DNA of 64,000 bases from Mesorhizobium sp. AR10. Its GTDB lineage: Bacteria; Pseudomonadota; Alphaproteobacteria; Rhizobiales; Rhizobiaceae. Numbering within the stretch: the first letter of the stretch is position 1; each line of letters opens with the position of its first letter. The stretch is from positions 310,001 through 374,000 of the forward strand of contig NZ_CP080523.1 in assembly GCF_024746795.1 (NCBI RefSeq), given 5' to 3'. The position numbers and the translations under genes are program-made. The notes beneath the pieces are model-generated. The model was not told where the DNA came from. It worked only from the letters and a program-made list of their open reading frames with translations, and made no database searches. Positions 36,418 to 44,500 of the stretch are shown here, piece by piece.

Positions 36418-39400
36418 TCACCCCAACTCATGGATCGTGACGTCGGGAACAACGGCCTTGGCGATGTCGCACAGGTGCTGGTGGTGGGTGAGATAGATCA
36501 CCTGGCCGGCACATGCCATCTCACCGAACAGCTTGAAGACCTCCTCGGACCGGACATGGTCGAAGGTCTCCATTATATCATCGGCGATAAAGGGCACGGA
36601 GGGCCTAAGCCGCGCAAACTCGTAGTAGCCTGCGAGTCTCAGGGCTAGGTACAGCTGAAACTGAGCGCCCTTCGACAGGGCGTCGGCGACCTTGGACTGC
36701 CCGTCGCGTTGCAGGGCAATTAGGACTTCGCCGCCTTTCACCGGCTGGGTCGCCAAGCCCGCGTACTGACCGCGTGTGATAAGCGCGAAGGCATCAGATG
36801 CCCGGACCATCATCCCGGAGCGATGCTGCTCGCGATACACTCTCAGAGCGTTTGCCGCGGACATTACTCCCAGTTTCAGCTCGATATACCGAACCGCCTT
36901 CTCCTCGATTTCCAGAAGCACGGTGCGACGCTCGGCATCTATTCGGGCAACCGCGCTGTCGCCGCCAATGGCGTCCAGCTTGTCGGCCGCACGGGTCCGC
37001 CGGATGAGCTGCTGCTGTATCAGTTCGTCGAGATCGCCAAGCCGCCGCTCGCTTTCGGCCTTCTCGATTGCAAGCCCGTTCAAATCAAGGCCATCCAAGA
37101 TCGAATGGGCTTGTTTGGCACCGTCCGCCGTGAGCTCAGCAGACAGCTGTTCTTCAAGGTCGATCAAGGCGGCACGCAGGCGGTCCCTTTCCTTGAGCAG
37201 TTCATCGCGCTCAACGACTTGCGCCAAGTTGGCCACGCCAAAGGCAGCCAACACATCCTGCTTGCGTCGCTCGTGCACGGCGACTTCCAAATCGAGCGCG
37301 TCACGAACATCCTCCAGTCGCTGCTGGTCAACGAGCAGGGTCGCCTTTGTCTCGCGGGCACGATCGGCGCGCTCCAGGCGCTCGGCAAGCCTGATGGCCA
37401 ACTGTTCCGGGTCAGCCTTGTCCGCCGGCTCACCGATTTGTCTTGCGACAGCAGTAACCTCCTCGATGAGCGTGCCTCTGTCCGCCTCCATTTTCGCAAT
37501 ACGCAGCCGCATCGCGTCGCGATCCTGGATGGCCTTTGACAGCTCCGCCAACTGATCGAGGACGCCGCCGACGCCAGGCGCGGAAATTCCGCGTTCCAGC
37601 CAGGTGCCCTGGAGGGCTGCGGTAACGTCGGCCACCCAATCCTCCTCACGGCTTTCCGCCACCTCCAGGGCGCGGCGCCTGATTGCAAGATCTTCCTCCC
37701 TAGCGCTCGCCGTTTTGATCGCCTCGGCGCGTTCGGCATCGACTTTGGCTTGCCTGTCGAGGAACCGTTCCGCAACGGCCGTCATGGCTTCGAGACTCTC
37801 ATTCGCTTCCGGCTGTATCCCGACGCCTTCCAGGGCGGCGCTCACCTCGAGGCGTATCAGGGCCCCATCGTCAGTTGCCCGTTCAAGCTTCTTGCGCGCG
37901 ACTAAGATCTCGTCCCAGGCCGCGAGCGCATCCGCGCGGGCGGGGCTACGCTCCTCGATCAGCCCAATCAAAAGCTCAGGCGAGGTTTCCCGGTATGTCC
38001 CAAGCAAGTCTCTCGCTGCGGCGGTGATTTCCGAGAGTGCCGCTTTCGCACTTGAGGCGAGCTGCCCCAGTTGATCAACCGTGCGCGCGATGCCGGTGAC
38101 GCCTTCGGCGATGCTTCGCATCGTTGTTCGGATTTCAGCGAGCTCGCGCGCATGGACCAGACGGGTTGCTGCAGCATCATCGTCACGAGCCAACGCCACC
38201 TCGAAAATGTCTGCCGTCTCGGCGATCAGCCTGTCGCGATGACCTTTCCAAGCCTCATCCCGCTTCTGCCGCATAGCCATTGCGGTTTCATCATCCGCCA
38301 CATCGACCGAGGACCGGATGGCTTCCAAATGTGCCAACTGCGAGGCATGCGTTTGCTCTTGCTCCGTCAGACGTTCGGAAAGGACTGCTCTGTTCCTCTC
38401 ATGCTCTGCCGAAAGTGTCTTCCAGGCCGCGATCTGTCTGGCGCTTGGAACTGACATCGCTGAGAGACCTTCCGCGTCCCCCGTCCACGGCTGGAGACGC
38501 CGGATTGCTGTCCGCCAACGAATTTGACTCGAGTCTTCCGCCTCACGCGCCGCCTTTATCTCGCTCAGATGCCCACTTGCTCTCGTCTTGGACAATGCTG
38601 CCGTCAGCCTTGCCCTGGCAGGTTCAGGCACAGCGCGTTCCTCACCGACCCGCTGCCGCGCCGTGTGAAGCGCATCCAGGGCTGCCGCGGCCTCATCGCG
38701 GGCAACACGCACGCTGGTGGCTATTCCGGATCGCTGTTCGACCATATTGCGAACGGTCCCGACAATCGCGGCGGGCAGGAGAAGCGAAGCTGGCTCCCGT
38801 TCTGTGGATTTTCCCAAGGCGGCAAGGCAATTCGCGACGGCGTTGTCGAGGATTTGAAGCTCGGTCCTGCGGGTGGGCAGATCCAGGCCCGCAGAAACAT
38901 ATCGCGCCTTGCGATCGGCCAGTCCGCGAACCTGTTCGGAGATTGCGAGGATCGCCTCGTCCACGGTGATCGCCGCGATCTTCGCCCTTAGCCTCTCCAT
39001 TTCGTCGTCGTTTGCCAGTTGGCGCGTTCGCAGGCTGGCGTCTTGATCGATCATTTCGGCGACACTCCCCGTCCAAGTCCGGGGCGGCGAAGCCAGGTCA
39101 GGCAATTCAGCAAGCCGAGCAGCCTTCCGCTGGATATCAGCCGCAAGGGGAGCCGCGCGCAGATACTTCGCGATCGTCGCCAGCCGAGCCGACAGCACCG
39201 ATCGTTCGGCTATACTGCGATCGTATTTTTCCGCGGCCTCGACACGTTCCGCCTCCAATGTCTCGAAGGTGGAGGCCAGCGTGTCGATTTCATCCTTGCG
39301 CGACTTCATTTCGGCAAATCGCTTTTTGAGTAGCGCAAGTTCGGTTCCGTGTGCCTGTTTGCGATAGAGAGAGTCTGCCTCCGACTCGAGCGCGCTCAGG

Positions 39401-39888
39401 ATGTCACTGGCGTGCCCCAGACCGGCACTGGCCGCGAAAAGCAGCTTGCCGAGGTCTCCGCGCGATTCCAGGATCGATTTTCCGCCTGCTTCCAGAGTCT
39501 CGTCGTCCAGGGAGAACATGGTGGTGTAGGCTTCGCGCGACAGGCCTGCCAGATGTGCCGATATCGCGACTTCACTTGCCGGCTGGCCCGTTGCATCGTG
39601 CAGCGAGTTGCTGCGTTGCTTTGTGCGCGAGAAGGTTTGTTCTTCGCCGCTAAGTTCGAGCACGCCGCCGACGCGCATGGCGCTATACTCATGCAGGAAG
39701 TTGTAGCGGCTGCGTTCCTCAATGCCGAACAGCAGGTCCAAATAACCGGAAAGTGCTGTCGATTTTCCAGCCTCGTTCAAGCCGAACACAATGTGCAAAT
39801 CGGGTCCGGACTCCGGCTTTGGCCCGAAGTCGAGCGCCTTGTCGGTAAACTTCCCGTAGCGAATGAGGTCGAGGCGCCGCAGTCTCAT
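36418..39888 (-). CDS. YhaN-like SMC/SbcC-type AAA ATPase
   Basis: A 1156-residue ATPase of the YhaN group. The Walker A is GLNEAGKST at residues 36-44, in an N-terminal AAA segment typical of YhaN (LRRLDLIRYGKFTDKALDFG). Long coiled coils occupy most of the middle. The C-terminal Walker B region is SVPFIADDIMETFDHVRSEE, followed by VIYLTHHQHLCDI. It works with the YhaO-type nuclease, whose gene overlaps it by 4 bases upstream, in DNA end processing or repair, like SbcCD/Rad50-Mre11. No zinc-hook CxxC motif was seen, which is normal for YhaN. Cytoplasmic. Confidence 0.9.
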   Translation of the reverse strand: MRLRRLDLIRYGKFTDKALDFGPKPESGPDLHIVFGLNEAGKSTALSGYLDLLFGIEERSRYNFLHEYSAMRVGGVLELSGEEQTFSRTKQRSNSLHDATGQPASEVAISAHLAGLSREAYTTMFSLDDETLEAGGKSILESRGDLGKLLFAASAGLGHASDILSALESEADSLYRKQAHGTELALLKKRFAEMKSRKDEIDTLASTFETLEAERVEAAEKYDRSIAERSVLSARLATIAKYLRAAPLAADIQRKAARLAELPDLASPPRTWTGSVAEMIDQDASLRTRQLANDDEMERLRAKIAAITVDEAILAISEQVRGLADRKARYVSAGLDLPTRRTELQILDNAVANCLAALGKSTEREPASLLLPAAIVGTVRNMVEQRSGIATSVRVARDEAAAALDALHTARQRVGEERAVPEPARARLTAALSKTRASGHLSEIKAAREAEDSSQIRWRTAIRRLQPWTGDAEGLSAMSVPSARQIAAWKTLSAEHERNRAVLSERLTEQEQTHASQLAHLEAIRSSVDVADDETAMAMRQKRDEAWKGHRDRLIAETADIFEVALARDDDAAATRLVHARELAEIRTTMRSIAEGVTGIARTVDQLGQLASSAKAALSEITAAARDLLGTYRETSPELLIGLIEERSPARADALAAWDEILVARKKLERATDDGALIRLEVSAALEGVGIQPEANESLEAMTAVAERFLDRQAKVDAERAEAIKTASAREEDLAIRRRALEVAESREEDWVADVTAALQGTWLERGISAPGVGGVLDQLAELSKAIQDRDAMRLRIAKMEADRGTLIEEVTAVARQIGEPADKADPEQLAIRLAERLERADRARETKATLLVDQQRLEDVRDALDLEVAVHERRKQDVLAAFGVANLAQVVERDELLKERDRLRAALIDLEEQLSAELTADGAKQAHSILDGLDLNGLAIEKAESERRLGDLDELIQQQLIRRTRAADKLDAIGGDSAVARIDAERRTVLLEIEEKAVRYIELKLGVMSAANALRVYREQHRSGMMVRASDAFALITRGQYAGLATQPVKGGEVLIALQRDGQSKVADALSKGAQFQLYLALRLAGYYEFARLRPSVPFIADDIMETFDHVRSEEVFKLFGEMACAGQVIYLTHHQHLCDIAKAVVPDVTIHELG

Positions 39889-41144
39889 TGCTGCCCGCCT
39901 GCCTTGAGGCGGGCCGTGACCAGATCGGCGCCGCGGGCGAGAGCACCGTCGAGGAACACGTCCAGTGCGGCTTCGTCCTTTCCGGCAAAGTCGCGCGCGT
40001 CTGGCGGTAGATCCGCGATGGCTTTCAAAACGAGGGCTTTGGCTTCCGCTCGAAAAGCTTCCGACTTGGCAAAGGTGTGCATTGATTGCGCGAGCTCCAA
40101 AACCGGATCGGCAACGCCGTCCGATGTCTCACTGTTGGGCGGTGACAGGTCCAGCTCGAGCTTTTCGATCCACGCATCACCCACCTGTTCGGCTGCTTGT
40201 TCAGCCTCGCCGAGCAGCAGATCCCTGTCGCGGATTATTTTCCAGGACAGAGGCGACGTACCGGTCAGACCGAGGCGGACCACGGCATGGCGGGAGCGAA
40301 CGGAGGCCCGGGCTTGCTCGAGTGCGGACCGGATCCGTCCGACGGCCTCTGGCCATTCCAGCGTCCCGGTTAGATCAACATTCATCCGCTCGAATTGCGC
40401 GACGCTGGTCAGCTTCTCCTCTATCGCGACGGTCCGGTCATCGCTTATCGTCACCAGGGTGACGGATTTCTCTCCGGCCTCATTGATGTCCCTGCCTTGT
40501 GGCATTCCCGGCATGACCACCGTGCGCGCGCCGGGATGGACTTTGCGAACATGAATGTGCCCCAGCGCCCAATAGTCAAAACCATGGCCGTGCAAGTCGG
40601 CTACGCTGCAAGGGGCGTAGACGTCATGACCGGGCGATCCCGCCAGACTGGTGTGCATGATGCCGACATTGACCGCCCCTTCGCGGGGCGCGGTGTATTT
40701 GGGCAGCAGGCTCTCCGGCGCCTTTGGGTTTGCGAAGCTCAAGCCATGGACCATGATGTCCAGACCGCCGGCTGATTGCAGCACCGGTTGAGCTCGGCCA
40801 CCGAAGATCGTCACGGTATCGGGAAACACGAGCTGTTTCGTAATCCGCGACATGGCGTCGTGGTTTCCGCGGATCATGAAGACCCTCACACCGGCCTGAT
40901 GGAGACGAGTGATTTGCGACGCCAGAAAGCGTGCCGTCTTCATGGACGTCTGATCGCCGTCGTAAAGATCGCCGGCAATGACGAGGGCATCGACACGCTC
41001 CGCAAGGCAAAGGTCGACGATGGAGACAAATGCCTGACGACTGGCGTCTCCAACCAGTTCGGCCAGATCGGGGTTTCGCATCGCCAGCGAGCGCAGCGGC
41101 GAGTCGAGATGAATGTCGGCCGTATGGATGAAGCGAAATGCCAT
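39885..41144 (-). CDS. YhaO-like (SbcD/Mre11-type) DNA exonuclease
   Basis: A 419-residue metallophosphoesterase. Phosphodiesterase motifs are present: HTADIHLDSPL (D10, H12), IAGDLYDGD (D59) and RGNHD (N94-H95-D96), later HTSLAGSPGHD and LGHIHVRKV. It is the nuclease subunit acting with the YhaN-like ATPase, and the two genes overlap (ATGA). Length and architecture match YhaO of Bacillus. It may be a general repair pair or, given its setting next to the defence-type genes, part of DNA-degrading immunity; the second view is inference. Confidence 0.92.
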   Translation of the reverse strand: MAFRFIHTADIHLDSPLRSLAMRNPDLAELVGDASRQAFVSIVDLCLAERVDALVIAGDLYDGDQTSMKTARFLASQITRLHQAGVRVFMIRGNHDAMSRITKQLVFPDTVTIFGGRAQPVLQSAGGLDIMVHGLSFANPKAPESLLPKYTAPREGAVNVGIMHTSLAGSPGHDVYAPCSVADLHGHGFDYWALGHIHVRKVHPGARTVVMPGMPQGRDINEAGEKSVTLVTISDDRTVAIEEKLTSVAQFERMNVDLTGTLEWPEAVGRIRSALEQARASVRSRHAVVRLGLTGTSPLSWKIIRDRDLLLGEAEQAAEQVGDAWIEKLELDLSPPNSETSDGVADPVLELAQSMHTFAKSEAFRAEAKALVLKAIADLPPDARDFAGKDEAALDVFLDGALARGADLVTARLKAGGQQ

Positions 41145-41502
41145 TGGGCAATCTCCGGCGCCGAACGACGGGACGTGGTTCGACGCGAATTTCTCAGCAC
41201 TGGTCCCAGCGGTTCGAGCTCAGGGACTTTCCGTTCAGGAGCTTGCTAGGCCGGCTTCGCCGCCCTTCGCACCCGGTTAGCAAAGCCCAACCGCTTTCGG
41301 CAATTCTCTTTCATGGGTTTGGACGGTGCGACAGGGGCCTCGATGGGTTTCGCCGGGAAATGCTGCGATCCGCTCTCCCAGAAAAATCATCTCTACATCC
41401 AAACTATCAAGCTGACAAAAGGGCTTCTTGTTCTGATCTGACATCCAAAAGCACGACAAGAGGGAAAAAAGCCGCTAGTCTCTCAAGGGGGGTACTGCAT
41501 CA
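41145..41502. promoter_or_regulatory. Divergent promoter region (no gene seen)
   Basis: 358 bases between the start of the exonuclease and the start of the large helicase. No coding sequence is supported. It should hold both divergent promoters. AAGGGGGG lies about 13 bases before the helicase ATG. Confidence 0.5.
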
Positions 41503-44500
41503 ATGGAATCAGCCGATAGTTCTCAGTACGCAACAATTGACAGTGCCGCATCCGATATTTCTGCTGCGCCATCCATCGTTGCCGATGTCGCTTCCAGCTT
41601 CACATATGCATCCTATCAGAACGCGATACCGGTCATTCGTTCGATACGAATTGAAAACAACTCGGCCGCTCATTTTGAAAACTGCCGTCTTGAGTTGACA
41701 TCTTCACCGTCGTTCCTGCGACCGAAGACGTGGACAGTCGATCGGCTCATCCCCGGCGACAGGCTTGCGCTGAGCGACCGCAAAGTCGAACTCGATGCAG
41801 GTTATCTCGCTGGCCTGAATGAGGCCGAACGCGGTGAGATCACGCTTCGTCTCACTTCGTCAGGAAAGATTCTCGACGAAAGACGCCTGACGGTGAGATT
41901 GCTCGCACGCGACGAATGGGGTGGCGTTGCGGACATGGCTCAACTGCTACCAGCATTCGCTATGCCGAATGATCCGGGCGTGGCGCAGATCCTGCGGGCG
42001 GCGGCGGAACGACTTGTCGCGCATGGTCACCCGAGCGGCCTGGACGGATATCAATCCCAGAGTCCCCAACGGGCATACATGCTGACCGCGGCTATCTATT
42101 CGGCGATCGCCGGGATGGGATTGCACTATGCGGAGCCGCCGGCCAGCTTCGAGAGCCGAGGCCAGAAGATCAGGCGCCCAACGATTATCGCGCAGGAGCG
42201 TCTTGCGACCTGCCTCGACACCACGCTTCTGTTTGCCGCGGCCCTGGAGGCTGCCGGCTTGCACCCTAGCATCTTGATGTTCGACGGGCATGCTGCGGCC
42301 GGCGTTTGGCTGACCAAGAGAACCTTTGCCAATGCCATTGAGACGGATCAGATGGAGGTCCGCAAGGCACTGGCGTCCCGCGAATTCATTGCCTTCGAGA
42401 CAACTGGCGTCACCCATCGACCTGCGCTCACACTTGACGTCGCGCAAAGTGCGTTGAGCAACCGTCTAGCGGAAGACCAGGCACACGCCTTCGTCGCGGC
42501 AATAGACGTACGCCGCTCTCGCAGCGGCGGCATAACGCCGCTCGCCTCACACGAGCCGATCCGCCGCAACGCCGTCGAGGATGATGTGGATGTCGCCGCC
42601 GTTCTGCCACTTCCTCCAGCGCCAGTGATTGGCGAATTGCCGGCCGGGGCTATCGAGGTAAAGCCGACCAATGCCGCTGGCCGTATCGACCGTTGGCAGA
42701 AGAAGCTCCTCGACCTGACGCTACGCAACCGGCTCCTCAATCTCCCGGATTCGAAGAAGACAATTCCGTTTCTGTGCACCGACGTGGCCTTCCTGGAGGA
42801 TCGGCTCGCAAACGGTGCCGCTATCCGTCTCATATCGCTCCCCGAGCAGAATCCCTTGGGTGAGCGAGACGAGGTGCTTTACCGCGACGTTCACGGGCGC
42901 GACCTTCAGCGCGGATTCGCGGCGGAGGCTCTGCTCAGGGATGAGCTGCCGTCGATGCTGGACGCTCGTCAGCTGGACGCCAGGCTGATCGATTTGCATC
43001 GACAGGTCCGCAACGATTTCGCTGAGGGGGGAGCAAATACCCTGTTCCTTGCGGTGGGCTTCCTGCGCTGGAAAAAGAAGCCGGAGGACGAGCGCAGCTA
43101 TCGGGCACCACTTCTTCTTGTGCCGGTACGGCTTGAGCGCCGCAGTGCGACTTCGCGCTTCACGATCCGCTTCCATGAGGACGAACCGCGTTTCAATGCA
43201 ACGCTTCTTCAGTTCCTGGAACGGGACTTCGATCTGCGCCTTCCGCAGTTTGGAGGCGATCTGCCTCTGGACGACAATGGAGTTGATGTGCCGCGGGTCC
43301 TCACCATGATGCGGCAGGCGGTGCGTGACGTTCCTGGGATGGAGGTGATCGACGAAACCGCGCTATCAACCTTTTCCTTCGCAAAATTCCTCATGTGGAA
43401 GGACCTGGTCGAGCGGACCGACGCGCTGCGCCAAAACAGGGTCGTGCGACACCTCATCGACACACCGGAGCAGGCCTTTCAGGCCGCAGATGGACAGTCG
43501 CCATTTCGCGAGGAGCGTGACCTCGACCGCGCCTATGCGCCCTCGAGCATCATAAGCCTTCTGCCATTGGATTCATCGCAGACCGCCGCCAGTCTCGCAG
43601 CTGCCGAGGGTCATGACTTCGTCATTGTAGGTCCCCCGGGAACGGGCAAGAGCCAGACCATCGCCAACATGATCGCCAATTGCCTGGGTGTGGGGAAGAC
43701 CGTCCTTTTCGTGGCCGAGAAGACGGCGGCTCTCGACGTTGTCTATCGCCGGCTGCGGGAACATGGCCTGGGACATCACTGTATCGAGCTGCATTCGAAC
43801 AAGGCCGACCGCAAGCATTTCCTCGGGCAGTTGAAATCTTCCTGGGAACATGGCGGCCGGACCGACGCGTCCGAATGGGTCGCCATCAACGAGCGGCTTC
43901 GCGTGAGGCGCGATGAGTTGAATGCCTACGTCGAGGCGCTTCACAAACGCTACTCAAATGGCTGGACGCCCTATCTGGCATTGGGGATCGCACTTAGATC
44001 GGCAGATGAGCCTGCGCCTGTGCTCACATGGCAGGCGCGCGATACGCACGACGCGCAAACACTCTTCGATCTGGAAGAGCTTGCCGCAGAAGTGGGCCTT
44101 GTTTTTGCATCCGTTGACTGTGAGCCGGCCCTCGACCTGATCGATGTTGGAGAGTGGAGCATCGGTTGGCAAGAAAACCTGCTTTCCGCAGCGAAATCGC
44201 TTCAGACAGCAATCGAACTATTGACGAGCTCGATCGGGGACTACCTCGCCAGTCTGGGCCTCGGTGCCAAAGAGCCGGTGCCGCGCGCGGTACTTGAGAG
44301 CCTTGCAAGCCTGGCGGAGGTCCTGAGCCAAAGCCGAGGTCGCGACATCTCGATTGCGTTCGACCGGGACTTCGCACAGTGCAGGACCGCGCTCGTTGAT
44401 TTGGGACGTTCGATCGAAACCTATCGCGAAGCTGAGCGAGGCCTTGCCGCTACCTATGGCCTTGCCCAGGTCCGCGAGCTGGATCCGGATGGTCTGGAGC

